In this document: positions 45,919-54,891 of the stretch, one piece after another | Layout of the letters: every line of letters starts with the position of its first letter | How positions within the stretch are numbered: position 1 is the first letter of the stretch | Source: Novosphingobium terrae | GTDB lineage: Bacteria; Pseudomonadota; Alphaproteobacteria; Sphingomonadales; Sphingomonadaceae | Direction of reading: 5' to 3' | Length of the DNA: 64,000 nucleotides | Assembly (NCBI RefSeq): GCF_017163935.1 | Contig: NZ_JABVZR010000001.1 | Location: 1,984,001 to 2,048,000, forward strand | Translations under genes and position numbers: made by a program | Notes under the pieces: generated by a model | Database searches by the model: none | What the model saw: the letters and a program-made list of their open reading frames with translations, nothing else | Told to the model about the DNA's origin: nothing

Positions 45919-47077
45919 CGGCATCGGCGAGGATAGGGCAGAGGCCCTTCCTCCTGCAAGCCGCAAGGCGCTGGCGCAGGCCGATCATGTGCTGGGCGCG
46001 CCGCGCCATCTGGCGCTGGCCGGGCTGGAGGGTGATCCCCGTGCGCAGGCATGGCCGGTGCCCTTCTCCATCGAACCCGTGCTGGGTTTGCGGGGGCGGA
46101 ACGTGGCGATGCTGGTGTCCGGCGATCCCTTCTGGTTCGGCGGCGGCACCAGCGTGACGCGCCATCTGGAGCCGCATGAATGGCAGGCCTATCCTGCGCC
46201 CTCCGCCTTCAGTTGGGCGACGGCAAGGCTGGGCTGGCCCATCGAGGATACCGCATGTCTTGGCCTGCATGCCGCGCCCTTCGAGCGACTGGTGCCGGTG
46301 ATGGGCCATGGGCAGCGCGCGATCTGCCTGCTGCGTGACGGTGCGGCGGCGGCTTCCCTCGCGACATGGTTAACCGGGCGGGGCTTCGGCGCCAGCTTGT
46401 GTCATGTGCTGGAGGCGCTTGGCGGACCCGATGAACGGCTACGCACCACCATAGCGAGCGATTTCACCCTCGGCGATGTCTGCGCGCCCGTGGCGATGGG
46501 GATCGCTTTCGATGGGCCGCCTGCCCTGTCGCGCGCCAGCGGTCTGGTTGACGATCTGTTCCTCCATGACGGCCAGATCACCAAACGCCCGGTGCGGGCG
46601 CTTGCCTTGTCAGCCTTGGCCCCCCGGGCTGGCGAACTGCTGTGGGATCTGGGCGCGGGCTCCGGCTCGATCAGCGTCGAATGGTGTCTGGCCGGTGGGC
46701 GCGCTCTGGCCATCGAGCGCAAACCCGAACGCGCCGCCAACATCCGCGCCAATGCCGAGGCTTTCGGGCTTACGCACCGCCTCACCGTAGCAGAAACCAG
46801 CCATGCCGACCTGCCGGACGGCCTTCTGCCGGACGCGGTCTTTATCGGCGGCGGCATGGATCAGGGGCTGATCGAGCGCCTTTGGGCAAGGTTAACGCCG
46901 GGCACCCGTCTGGTGGCCCATAGCGTCACGCTGGAGAGCGAGGCACTGCTGCTGGGCATTCAGGCGAGGCTTGGCGGCGATCTGCTGCGGATCGAACTGG
47001 CACAGGTGGCGCCGCTGGGTTCGATGCGTGGCTGGCAGCCTGCCCGGCCGGTGGTGCAGTGGAGCGTGGTGCGATGA
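45884..47077 (+). CDS. cobL: Precorrin-6Y C5,15-methyltransferase (decarboxylating) CobL
   Basis: Two-domain enzyme of about 397 residues: CbiE-like methylase N-terminus (WLSIIGIGEDRAEAL, VAMLVSGDPFWFGGG, SAFSWATARLGWP) and CbiT-like methylase/decarboxylase C-terminus (GELLWDLGAGSGSISVEW, VFIGGGMDQGLIERLW). The start is uncertain: GTG 45884 or TTG 45908; the former keeps the conserved Trp before LSIIGIGED. Either start lies inside the 5' end of the divergent cobK. The stop overlaps cobE (ATGA). Confidence 0.94.
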   Translation: MAEGEKAWLSIIGIGEDRAEALPPASRKALAQADHVLGAPRHLALAGLEGDPRAQAWPVPFSIEPVLGLRGRNVAMLVSGDPFWFGGGTSVTRHLEPHEWQAYPAPSAFSWATARLGWPIEDTACLGLHAAPFERLVPVMGHGQRAICLLRDGAAAASLATWLTGRGFGASLCHVLEALGGPDERLRTTIASDFTLGDVCAPVAMGIAFDGPPALSRASGLVDDLFLHDGQITKRPVRALALSALAPRAGELLWDLGAGSGSISVEWCLAGGRALAIERKPERAANIRANAEAFGLTHRLTVAETSHADLPDGLLPDAVFIGGGMDQGLIERLWARLTPGTRLVAHSVTLESEALLLGIQARLGGDLLRIELAQVAPLGSMRGWQPARPVVQWSVVR

Positions 47078-47448
47078 TCTCCTGCGTGGCCGCAATGGGC
47101 TGTCGCGCTGATGTGACGCTCAGCGCCTTGCGTGAAGCTCTGGCGCAGGTTTCATCCGGCCATAGCATCGATGCACTGGCCACTTTGAGCGGTCGGGCCG
47201 ATCTTCCCGCCCTGCGCGATCTGGCGCAGGAAACCGGCTTGCCCCTGATCGCCATCGAACGTGAGGCCATCGCAGGCACCGTAACCCCCACGCAATCGGC
47301 GCGCATCCTCGCCAGCTTTGGGACCGGTTCGGTGGCAGAGGCGGTCGCTCTGGCCGCCATCGCTGCGCCCGCCCATATCGCGGTGACGCGCCAGATTTCC
47401 ACCGATGGATCGGTCAGCGCCGCCATCGCCATTCGGGACCTTTCATGA
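47074..47448 (+). CDS. cobE: CobE/CbiG C-terminal-domain cobalamin protein
   Basis: A 124-residue stand-alone version of the CbiG C-terminal domain, as CobE. Typical features are the start [12 protein letters not shown] (usual GxGCR), [20 protein letters not shown] and [15 protein letters not shown]. In the aerobic pathway CobE is thought to bind or assist handling of an intermediate, without a proven reaction. ATG 47074 overlaps the cobL stop and the cobM ATG overlaps its own stop, so translation is coupled on both sides. Confidence 0.9.
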   Translation: MISCVAAMGCRADVTLSALREALAQVSSGHSIDALATLSGRADLPALRDLAQETGLPLIAIEREAIAGTVTPTQSARILASFGTGSVAEAVALAAIAAPAHIAVTRQISTDGSVSAAIAIRDLS

Positions 47449-48227
47449 CCGTCCATTTCATCGGCGCCGGCCCCGGCGCGCCCGACCTGTTGACCCTGCG
47501 CGCGGCAAGGCTGATCAGCGAATGCCCGGTCTGCCTCTATGCCGGATCGCTGGTGCCCGAAGGCGTGCTGGCGCATTGCCCGCCCGATGCCCGGATCGTG
47601 AACACGGCGCCGCTCTCGCTGGACCAGATCATGGAAGAGATCGCGGCGGCCCATGCCGAGGGCCATGATGTGGCGCGGCTGCATTCGGGCGATCTTTCGG
47701 TCTGGTCGGCGATGGGCGAGCAGATGCGGCGGCTGCGCGCTCTGGGCATTCCCTATGATGTGACGCCCGGCGTGCCCGCTTTCGCCGCCGCTGCCGCCGC
47801 GCTTGAGGCGGAACTTACCCTGCCCGGCGTGGCGCAATCCGTGGTGCTGACCCGCACGCAGGGCCGAGCGACCCAGATGCCCGAGGGCGAGACTTTGGCC
47901 GCTTTCGGCGCCACGGGGGCGACTTTGGCGCTGCATCTTTCGATCCATCTGCTTGACAAGGTGGTGGCCGAATTGACCCCGCATTACGGCGCTGACTGCC
48001 CTGTCGCCGTGGTCTGGCGCGCCAGTTGGCCCGATCAGCGGATCGTGCGCGCCACGCTCGCCACGCTGGAAAGCGCGGTTGACGGCAGCATGGAGCGCAC
48101 CGCGTTGATTCTTGTCGGCCATGCCATCGGCAGCGAGGATTTCGCCGAAAGCCAGCTTTACGCCAAGGAATACGACCGGCGCTATCGCCCCACCGGCACC
48201 AACCCCCGCTTCCCAGAGAGCGCATGA
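47445..48227 (+). CDS. cobM: Precorrin-4 C11-methyltransferase CobM
   Basis: SAM-dependent methylation at C11. 260 residues: [96 protein letters not shown] and [16 protein letters not shown]. All match the CobM/CbiF subfamily. Overlaps of four bases with both cobE and cobB. Confidence 0.96.
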   Translation: MTVHFIGAGPGAPDLLTLRAARLISECPVCLYAGSLVPEGVLAHCPPDARIVNTAPLSLDQIMEEIAAAHAEGHDVARLHSGDLSVWSAMGEQMRRLRALGIPYDVTPGVPAFAAAAAALEAELTLPGVAQSVVLTRTQGRATQMPEGETLAAFGATGATLALHLSIHLLDKVVAELTPHYGADCPVAVVWRASWPDQRIVRATLATLESAVDGSMERTALILVGHAIGSEDFAESQLYAKEYDRRYRPTGTNPRFPESA

Positions 48228-49534
48228 TGGCGCCCGGCCTGATCATTTCCGCTCCAGCCTCGGGCGCGGGCAAGACGATGGTGACGCTGGGGCTTTTGGC
48301 CGCGTTTCGCGCCGCCGGGCTTGCGGTGCAGCCTTTCAAGAACGGGCCCGATTATATCGACCCGGCCTTTCATGCCGCTGCCGCCGGGAGGCCGTCCTAC
48401 AACCTCGACAGCTGGGCGATGGGGGAGGCGCGACTGGCAGGCCTTGCTTCCTTCGCGCAGGGGGCTGATCTGGTGCTGGCCGAAGGCTCGATGGGACTGT
48501 TCGATGGCGTCGCCAGCGCCGGGGAGCTGGGCAATGGCGCCAGCGCCGAACTGGCGGCGCGAGCCGGATGGCCGGTGGTGCTGGTGCTCGATGTTTCCGG
48601 GCAGGCGCAGTCGGCGGCGGCGGTGGCTTTGGGCTTTGCACGGATGGCGCAGGATGTGCGTCTGGCAGGCGTGATCCTGAACAAGGTGGCCAGCCCTCGG
48701 CATGAGGCGTTGATCCGCGACGGCATGGCCCGCGTGGGAATCGAGGTGCTGGGCGCCCTGCCCCGTCGCAGCGATCTCACCCTGCCCGAACGCCATCTGG
48801 GGCTGGTGCAGGCTGGCGAACATGAAGGCTTGGCGGAAACGCTGGCGTCTCTTGGCAGCTTTGTGGCGAGCCATGTCGATCTGGAGCGCCTGCGGGCCAT
48901 GGCGTCGGGCGGTTTTGCTTCGGGGCAGCCCGTGGCCGTGCCGCCGCCGGGGCAGCGGGTGGCGCTGGCTTGGGACGGGGCCTTTTCCTTCGTTTATCCG
49001 CATTTGCTGGCAGGTTGGCGCGCGGCGGGGGCGGAAATCCTGCCCTTCTCGCCTCTGGCCAATCAGGCCCCGGATGACAGCGCGGACGTCTGCTGGCTAC
49101 CCGGCGGCTATCCTGAACTCCATGCCGGGCCTCTGGCCGCAGCGGAGAGTTTTCGCGCCGGTCTGAACCATTTCGCCCAGACCCGCCCGGTGCATGGCGA
49201 GTGCGGCGGCTATATGGCGATGGGGCAGGTGCTGGTGGATGCCAAAGGGACGCCGCATCGCATGGCCGGGCTGTTGGGGCTGGAGACCTCCTTTGCCAAG
49301 CGCAAGATGCATCTGGGCTATCGTCTGGCCCGCCTTGAGGCGCCGATCCCCGGCTATGGCGCAGACACGCGCCTGCGCGGGCATGAGTTCCATTATGCCA
49401 CCATCCTTGCTCAACCCGATCAGCCGCTGGCTCATGTGGAGGATGCCAATGGCGCGGCGGTGCCGGAAACCGGGTCCCGGCGCGGGCTGGCGACGGGCAG
49501 CTTCTTCCATATGATCGCGCAGGCATCGGCATGA
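48224..49534 (+). CDS. cobB: Hydrogenobyrinic acid a,c-diamide synthase CobB
   Basis: Glutamine-dependent amidation of side chains a and c before cobalt insertion. 436 residues. ATPase part: [41 protein letters not shown]. Glutamine amidotransferase part: [15 protein letters not shown], nucleophile Cys in [12 protein letters not shown], and [11 protein letters not shown]. Two adjacent ATGs (48224, 48227); the first overlaps cobM. Its product is the substrate of the CobN chelatase. cobF overlaps its stop. Confidence 0.96.
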   Translation: MMAPGLIISAPASGAGKTMVTLGLLAAFRAAGLAVQPFKNGPDYIDPAFHAAAAGRPSYNLDSWAMGEARLAGLASFAQGADLVLAEGSMGLFDGVASAGELGNGASAELAARAGWPVVLVLDVSGQAQSAAAVALGFARMAQDVRLAGVILNKVASPRHEALIRDGMARVGIEVLGALPRRSDLTLPERHLGLVQAGEHEGLAETLASLGSFVASHVDLERLRAMASGGFASGQPVAVPPPGQRVALAWDGAFSFVYPHLLAGWRAAGAEILPFSPLANQAPDDSADVCWLPGGYPELHAGPLAAAESFRAGLNHFAQTRPVHGECGGYMAMGQVLVDAKGTPHRMAGLLGLETSFAKRKMHLGYRLARLEAPIPGYGADTRLRGHEFHYATILAQPDQPLAHVEDANGAAVPETGSRRGLATGSFFHMIAQASA

Positions 49535-50271
49535 TCGAGCTGGTTCTGATCGGCATCGGCACCGGCGGGCTCGACCAGCTGACGCTGGCAGCGGTGAAGG
49601 CCATCAACAGCGCCGATCTGATCCTGATCCCCCGCAAGGGTGTAGACAAGGCCGATCTTGCCGATCTGCGCCGCGCCATCTGCGAGGAGGTGCTGACCAA
49701 TACGGCCACGCGCATTGCCGAATTCGATCTGCCGGTGCGCGATCCCGCCACGCCCGATTATCTGCGCCGGGTGGATGACTGGCACGATGCCATCGCCGAT
49801 GTCTGGCAGCGGACCATTGCCGATCATATCACGGATGGCCGGGTGGCCTTGCTCGTCTGGGGCGATCCGGCGCTTTACGACAGTTCCTTGCGCATTGCCC
49901 GGCGGCTGCCCGATGTGACGGTACAGGTCGTGCCGGGGCTGATGTCGATCAATGTGTTGACCGCCGCGCATGGCATTACGCTCAATGAGGTGGGCGCGCC
50001 CTTTGTCGTCACCACCGGGCGCAGGCTGCGTGAGGAAGGCTGGCCCGCTGGCGTCGATACGGCGGTGGTGATGCTGGATGGGGAATGTTCGTTCCAGCAT
50101 CTGGCACCGGAAGGTATTACGATCTGGTGGGGTGCTTATGTTGGCATGAGCAGCCAGATCCTGCTCTCCGGCCCTCTGGCGGATGTGGGCGAGAAGATCG
50201 TGGCGGCGCGGGCGCAGGCACGCGCACGCCACGGCTGGATTATGGATATCTATCTGCTGCGGCGGGATTAA
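49531..50271 (+). CDS. cobF: Precorrin-6A synthase (deacetylating) CobF
   Basis: C1-methyltransferase releasing acetate, specific to the aerobic pathway. 246 residues: [78 protein letters not shown] and GAYVGMSSQILLSG. Last gene of the main cob operon. Its TAA stop shares bases with the TAA of the convergent transporter gene through the palindrome TTAA (50268-50271). Confidence 0.96.
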   Translation: MIELVLIGIGTGGLDQLTLAAVKAINSADLILIPRKGVDKADLADLRRAICEEVLTNTATRIAEFDLPVRDPATPDYLRRVDDWHDAIADVWQRTIADHITDGRVALLVWGDPALYDSSLRIARRLPDVTVQVVPGLMSINVLTAAHGITLNEVGAPFVVTTGRRLREEGWPAGVDTAVVMLDGECSFQHLAPEGITIWWGAYVGMSSQILLSGPLADVGEKIVAARAQARARHGWIMDIYLLRRD

Positions 50272-51344
50272 CCCTCCCGCACCACCTCGACCTCATCGAG
50301 CCGCTTGTAGCGATAGATTGCCCAGCTGAGCGCCCAGCTCAGCGCAAACAGGCCGACGATGGCAAAGCCCAGCAGGTTGAAACTCCCCGCCAGATCGCCG
50401 AACACATCCCACAAGCCACCCTTCAAATGCAGATGGTCGGCGATCAGCGCCATGGTCTCGATCCCGCCGATCAGGATCGCCACCAGAGCCGCCACCAGCG
50501 TGATCGTCATATTGTAGTAGAGTTTGCGGATCGGCTTGACGAATGCCCATTCATAGGCGCCCAGCATCATGATGCCATCGGTGGTGTCAATCAGCGCCAT
50601 CCCTGCGGCAAACAGCGCGGGAAACAGCAGCACCACGCCAAAGGACATGCCCTGCGCCGCCTGTGAGGCCGAAAGCCCCAGCAGGCCAACTTCGGTGGCG
50701 GTATCGAACCCCAGCCCGAACAGGAAGCCCAGCGGCGCCATATGCCAGCTCTGCGTCACCAGTCGGAACAGCGGGCGCAGCAGGCGGGCGATCAGCCCGC
50801 GCCCTGCCAGCAGCATATCGAGATCCTCCTCGACATAGACCCCGCCCGCCAGCACATGGCGATAGCTGCGATACACCGAGCGCAGGATCATCAAATTCAT
50901 GCCCGCAATGGTGAAGAGGAAAAAGGCCGAGACACAGGTGGAGATCAGCCCCCCGGTGGCCTTGAAACCCTCGATCCCGCTGGCCGCGCCTGCCATCAGG
51001 GCGATCAGCAAGGTGGCCACCAGCACCACGGCAGAATGGCCGATGGCAAAGAAAAAGCCGGTGCCGACCGGGCGCTGCCCATCCTGCATCAGCTTGCGGG
51101 TCACATTGTCGATGGCGGCGATATGGTCGGCGTCGACCGCATGGCGCAGGCCCAGCGTATAGGCCAGCAGCGCGGTGCCCAGCATGCCGGGCGCCTGATG
51201 CAGCACCAGCCAGCCCCAGACCCATACGCCCAGATTGGCCACCAGCAAAAAGGCATAAACCGCCCCGATCCGCCGACGCAGCGGGGTTTGCGCGGGGCGT
51301 GTGGCGGAGGCCTGCGGCCTGCCTTCAAGAACGACGTCAGTCAC
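50268..51344 (-). CDS. NiCoT-family nickel/cobalt permease (HoxN/NixA type)
   Basis: Single-component secondary transporter for Co2+/Ni2+ in the inner membrane, about 358 residues and roughly eight membrane helices. The helix II signature LGLRHAVDADHIAAIDN (H-x4-D-H) is present, with GFFFAIGHSAVVLVA, LGFDTATEVGLL and MALIDTTDGIMMLGAYEWA. GTG 51344 gives a start MTDVVLEG; TTG 51350 is possible. A cobalamin riboswitch about 165 bases upstream on the same strand and the adjoining cob operon indicate cobalt as the main substrate. Confidence 0.94.
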   Translation of the reverse strand: MTDVVLEGRPQASATRPAQTPLRRRIGAVYAFLLVANLGVWVWGWLVLHQAPGMLGTALLAYTLGLRHAVDADHIAAIDNVTRKLMQDGQRPVGTGFFFAIGHSAVVLVATLLIALMAGAASGIEGFKATGGLISTCVSAFFLFTIAGMNLMILRSVYRSYRHVLAGGVYVEEDLDMLLAGRGLIARLLRPLFRLVTQSWHMAPLGFLFGLGFDTATEVGLLGLSASQAAQGMSFGVVLLFPALFAAGMALIDTTDGIMMLGAYEWAFVKPIRKLYYNMTITLVAALVAILIGGIETMALIADHLHLKGGLWDVFGDLAGSFNLLGFAIVGLFALSWALSWAIYRYKRLDEVEVVREG

Positions 51345-51509
51345 GATCAATATCCGTCGGCGCGGGCGAAACCTTGATCCGTGCCACCGCCTTCAGACGG
51401 TCGGCACGCCACCGGGCGCGCGCCTGCAACGCCCCGTGCATGCCCTTGCGGCCCGGCCATGTGTCGCCCAGACGGTAACCCGTGCCATGGCCATTCCCTG
51501 GGCCGCGGC
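51345..51509 (-). other. Leader between cobalamin riboswitch and NiCoT start
   Basis: About 165 bases lie between the B12 aptamer and the transporter GTG. The stretch is GC-rich and contains short open frames but none with a convincing ribosome site or protein pattern. No clear intrinsic terminator or anti-SD hairpin could be assigned, so the expression platform is undefined. Confidence 0.4.
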
Positions 51510-51758
51510 AAGAGCGACCCCGCATCGGCAGGTCTCCTGGCTTGCGGGTCGTCGCGCGTTTCCACAGCCTTCCCGGGCCCCGCATGATTTTGCGTCTGAC
51601 CCAGTGGCCGTGCTCTGCCCGATCGACATCTGTCTGACCGGCAGGGCACAGGTGCAAAGCGCTCGCCGCTCACAGTTGCAGGGACAGCCCGGTTTTGAGG
51701 GTCACCTCTCGGTGATCCTGACCGCGTTCCCATTTTAAGCCCTTGCGGGCACCGTTGC
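51510..51758 (-). promoter_or_regulatory. Cobalamin riboswitch upstream of NiCoT transporter
   Basis: Read on the minus strand, the elements occur in order: GGTGCCC (51754-51748), TTAAAATGGGAACGCGGT (about 51738-51721), GGGCTGTCCCTGCAACTGTG (about 51690-51670), and the B12 box AGCCAGGAGACCTGCCG (51542-51526). This is a second adenosylcobalamin-type aptamer, in the orientation of the cobalt permease gene. Excess B12 should shut down cobalt import along with synthesis. Confidence 0.92.
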
Positions 51759-51881
51759 GGGATGGCGGAACCGGCAGGGCCGATCCCGTCATGCCCGCGA
51801 TAGTTCGGTTTGGCGGATTGGCCAAGGGGCTTTCGGCGCCCGCCGAACATGATCTGGCGCAAGGACATCGACGGAGCAGAG

Positions 51882-51893
51882 GTTTCATGAAAC
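51882..51893. promoter_or_regulatory. Perfect 12-bp palindrome upstream of Nudix gene
   Basis: GTTTCATGAAAC is a perfect dyad 68 bases before the Nudix start, in the 51759-51960 part of the gap that otherwise holds no recognisable feature. It could be an operator; no regulator is encoded next to it. Confidence 0.25.
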
Positions 51894-51960
51894 TGTTATG
51901 GTCCGGGTCCAGACAGACTCCCGCAACGCCCCGGCATGGAAGGGAAACCTTGTGGAAACC

Positions 51961-52410
51961 ATGAACCCCATCGCCTCTGAGCCGGAAGTCGCCCAAGCCG
52001 CCGCGATCTGCCTGCGGCACAGCGCCGACCATGGCGGCCCGGAGGTTCTGCTGATCGCCAGCCGGGGCACGGGCGAATGGTGGTTGCCCAAGGGCCATAT
52101 CGAAAGCGGCGAGGCATCGCATGATACCGCCCAGCGCGAGGCGCGGGAGGAAGCGGGCGTGCTGGGCGAGGTGGATCGGCGGTCCATCGGCTCCTTCTGC
52201 TATCGCAAGCCGCTGATCGATGCGCTTTATTGCGTGGAGGTCCATCTCCTGCGGGTTCTGGGGCAGACCGGGGGCGTCGCGGCGGGCGAGGCGCGCCGGA
52301 TGCGCTGGGTTCCACTGGCTCTGGCCGCGCGTGAAGTGGGCAACCCGCAACTGGCAAGCCTGCTGGATGGAGTTTGCGCCGAGCTGTCGCGGAGCTTGCA
52401 GACGGCCTGA
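51961..52410 (+). CDS. Nudix hydrolase
   Basis: A 149-residue Nudix pyrophosphohydrolase. The Nudix box is intact: GHIESGEASHD, then AQREAREEAGV (G-x5-E-x7-REUxEExGU). WWLPKGHIE just before it and EARRMRWVPLALAA near the C-terminus resemble the diphosphoinositol/diadenosine polyphosphate (DIPP/Ap4A-like) branch, but the substrate cannot be fixed from sequence. ATG 51961 is used; GTG 51952 and ATG 51898 are in frame upstream. No gene overlaps it, and the next gene follows after 88 bases. Confidence 0.9.
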   Translation: MNPIASEPEVAQAAAICLRHSADHGGPEVLLIASRGTGEWWLPKGHIESGEASHDTAQREAREEAGVLGEVDRRSIGSFCYRKPLIDALYCVEVHLLRVLGQTGGVAAGEARRMRWVPLALAAREVGNPQLASLLDGVCAELSRSLQTA

Positions 52411-52498
52411 ACACGGGTAAGTTCAGACGTGTCAGTGTCGCGCAAGCGCAACCTGCCGGTGGCAGGGCGGGGCCACGATCACTCGGAGCACTCTGTTC

Positions 52499-53332
52499 AT
52501 GGCCCCCGTCAAAACCGCCAGCCTTCCCGATTTCGTTTTGCTGGGGACGGTTCCCGAGGCTTCGCGCTTTCTGCTCAGCGCCCGGTTGCTTGGCGAGCGG
52601 ATCGATACGCGCCATGTCTCCGAAGAGGCCCTTTCCGAGCCCTGGCTGACACGCGAGGGGCTGACCATCGTGTTTCGCGATGGCGTGGTGGTGTCGATCA
52701 CCGATGAGGACAGCGCTCAGGGCCATCCCGACAGCCTGCTGCTGCCCCATACGACGGATTTGGAGCAGACCCCGGAAACCGAAATCACCACGCTGGTCGT
52801 CAAACCCGGCGCCAATGACAAGATCGCCGCCGATGGGCAAATCCAGCTGCTGGACGCCAGCACGGAGCGTTTTTTGCTGGTGGCGATCGTGCTGGCCCGC
52901 AGCGTGATGCTCTCCCGAGACGAAATTCTGGTGGCCGAGGCGTTCGACCGGATCAGTCCGCTGGTCGGCGATCTGCGTGAGAACGGGCAGGCCCGCCTGC
53001 CGATCAAGCAGGCGATGCAGCTGGTGGGCAATGCTCTGGCGGCGCGGCATCGCATCATGGGCAGCGCTCAAGCCAATGACCGGCCCGATCTGCTCTGGGA
53101 TCATCCCGAGCTGGACCGCCTCTATGCCCGCCTTGAGGACGAGTATGAGCTGGATGAGCGCCACGAGGTGCTGGAGCGCAAATTCGTGGCGCTGGGCGAT
53201 GTGGCTGAGGTGTTGCTCGATATCGTGCGCGACAAGCGCGCCTATCGGCTGGAGCTGGCCATCATCGCCCTGATCGCCTTCGAGATCGTGATCTCGCTGG
53301 TGGATATGGCGCTGCGTTCAGGCGGGCATTAA
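52499..53332 (+). CDS. RMD1/DUF155 family protein with C-terminal membrane helix
   Basis: 277 residues, DUF155. The diagnostic C-terminal block reads DLLWDHPELDRLYARLEDEY then ELDERHEVLERKF and a final hydrophobic helix (LELAIIALIAFEIVISLVDM). Homologues are the yeast Rmd1/Rmd8 proteins and the mitochondrial RMND1, which is needed for mitochondrial translation; bacterial function is unknown. Its TAA shares bases with the TAA of the convergent kinase gene (TTAA at 53329-53332). Confidence 0.88.
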   Translation: MAPVKTASLPDFVLLGTVPEASRFLLSARLLGERIDTRHVSEEALSEPWLTREGLTIVFRDGVVVSITDEDSAQGHPDSLLLPHTTDLEQTPETEITTLVVKPGANDKIAADGQIQLLDASTERFLLVAIVLARSVMLSRDEILVAEAFDRISPLVGDLRENGQARLPIKQAMQLVGNALAARHRIMGSAQANDRPDLLWDHPELDRLYARLEDEYELDERHEVLERKFVALGDVAEVLLDIVRDKRAYRLELAIIALIAFEIVISLVDMALRSGGH

Positions 53333-54891
53333 GAAGGAAGCGTTTGACGCGGGACAGCATGCTGGATCAGCAGCTGTTCCAGCGCATCATAGGCCACCGG
53401 CTTGACCAGATGATGGTCGAACCCGGCCTGAGCCGCCAGTTCCTTATCGCGGTCCTGCCCCCAGCCCGTCTGCGCCACGATCAGCGTCTCGCGGAACTGC
53501 TGGTCCTGACGGAAGGCGCGGCAGACCTCATAGCCATCCATCACCGGCAGGCCGATATCGAGCAGGATGGCATCGGGCTCGTAATCGCGCGCGGCTTCCA
53601 GCGCATCGCGGCCATCGTTGACCACCTGAAAATCGTGGCCCATTTCCTCAAGCATCCAGCCCATGCTCATGGCGATCATGGCATTGTCATCGACCACCAG
53701 CACCTTGAGCGGACGCTCGGCAACGCTCTGTTCGGCCTGATCGGGTAGCACCGCGCCTGGCAAAGCCGCCGCCAGCGGGGTGCGGATGGTGAAGGTGCTG
53801 CCCTGCCCGGCCCCGTCGCTGCGGGCCTCGATCGAGCCGCCATGCATTTCCACCAACTGCCGCGCCAGCGCCAGACCGATGCCCAGCCCGCCCTTGGCAT
53901 GGACCGAGTGATCCTCGATCTGGGTGAAAAGCTGGAAAATCTGCGACTGCATGGCTTCGGGGATGCCAAGACCATTGTCGCTGACGGCGATCACCGCCTC
54001 GCCGCCCTGCGCCGTGAGGGAAACGGCGATCTTGCCGCCTTCCGGCGTGTATTTGGCGGCATTGTTGAGCAGATTGCCCAGAACCTGCGCCATGCGCGTC
54101 AGATCGGCATCAAGCCAGAGATCCTGCGGCGGCAGATCCACCGTCAGGCTATGGCCATGGCTTTCGATCAGCGGGCGGCTGGCCTCCAGCGCGAGGCGGA
54201 CGATCTCGGCGGCCTGAATGCGTTCGCGGCGCAGCTCGATCTTGCCCTGGCTGATGCGTGAGACATCGAGCAGATCGTCGATCAACCGCACCATCTGCGT
54301 GAGCTGCCGGTCCATCATGGCGCGAATATCCGTGGCGCTCTGGTTGTCAGGATTGCGGCGCAGCACGTCCAGCCCGTGCCGCAGCGGGGCCAGCGGGTTG
54401 CGCAATTCATGCGCCAGCGTGGCGAGGAACTCATCCTTGCGGCGGTCCGCCTCTTCCAGAGCGGCACTGCGGGCTTTCAATTCATCGCGCTGAGCGGCAA
54501 TCTGCTGGCGCTGGCGGTAAAGTTCGAAGAAGACCTCCGCCTTGCTGCGCAAAATGTCCGGCTCGATGGGCTTGTGAATGAAATCGACCGCGCCCGCCTC
54601 ATAGCCGCGAAAACGGCGCTGGCTGTCGGCATTGCCTGCGGTGACGAAGATGATCGGCACGTTGCGCGTGCGCTCATTGCCACGCATCAGTTCGGCCAGA
54701 TCGAAGCCCGAAAGCCCCGGCATCTGCACATCGACCAGCGCCAGCGCGACATCATGCTTCAGAAGCAGTTCCAGCGCCTCATCACCCGAGCGGGCTTTCA
54801 GCAGCACCAGACCATCGCGCCGCAACAGGGCTTCGAGCGAGAGGAGGTTTTCCTCCAGATCGTCCACCAGAAGAAAGCTGACGGGGGTCAT
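53329..54891 (-). CDS. REC-histidine kinase-REC signalling protein
   Basis: 520 residues with no membrane helix. Order: receiver domain (FLLVDDLEENLLSL; Asp in LALVDVQMPGLSGF, about residue 55; Lys in DFIHKPI), a short coiled coil, dimerisation domain with His in LATLAHELRNPLAPLRHG (about 165), ATPase domain (GNLLNNAAKYTPEG, DNGLGIPEA, GGLGIGLALARQ) and a second receiver domain (VLVVDDNAMIAMSM; Asp in ILLDIGLPVMDGYE). ATG 54891 overlaps the cheB stop (ATGA). It is the last gene of the hybrid kinase-cheR-cheB operon and could relay phosphate from the membrane kinase. Confidence 0.92.
   Translation of the reverse strand: MTPVSFLLVDDLEENLLSLEALLRRDGLVLLKARSGDEALELLLKHDVALALVDVQMPGLSGFDLAELMRGNERTRNVPIIFVTAGNADSQRRFRGYEAGAVDFIHKPIEPDILRSKAEVFFELYRQRQQIAAQRDELKARSAALEEADRRKDEFLATLAHELRNPLAPLRHGLDVLRRNPDNQSATDIRAMMDRQLTQMVRLIDDLLDVSRISQGKIELRRERIQAAEIVRLALEASRPLIESHGHSLTVDLPPQDLWLDADLTRMAQVLGNLLNNAAKYTPEGGKIAVSLTAQGGEAVIAVSDNGLGIPEAMQSQIFQLFTQIEDHSVHAKGGLGIGLALARQLVEMHGGSIEARSDGAGQGSTFTIRTPLAAALPGAVLPDQAEQSVAERPLKVLVVDDNAMIAMSMGWMLEEMGHDFQVVNDGRDALEAARDYEPDAILLDIGLPVMDGYEVCRAFRQDQQFRETLIVAQTGWGQDRDKELAAQAGFDHHLVKPVAYDALEQLLIQHAVPRQTLPS

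Noticed and set aside
51337..51868. Minus-strand short open frames across the NiCoT leader
   Set aside because: They overlap the cobalamin aptamer, have Arg/Pro/Gly-rich composition and no ribosome site; the RNA structure explains the sequence better.
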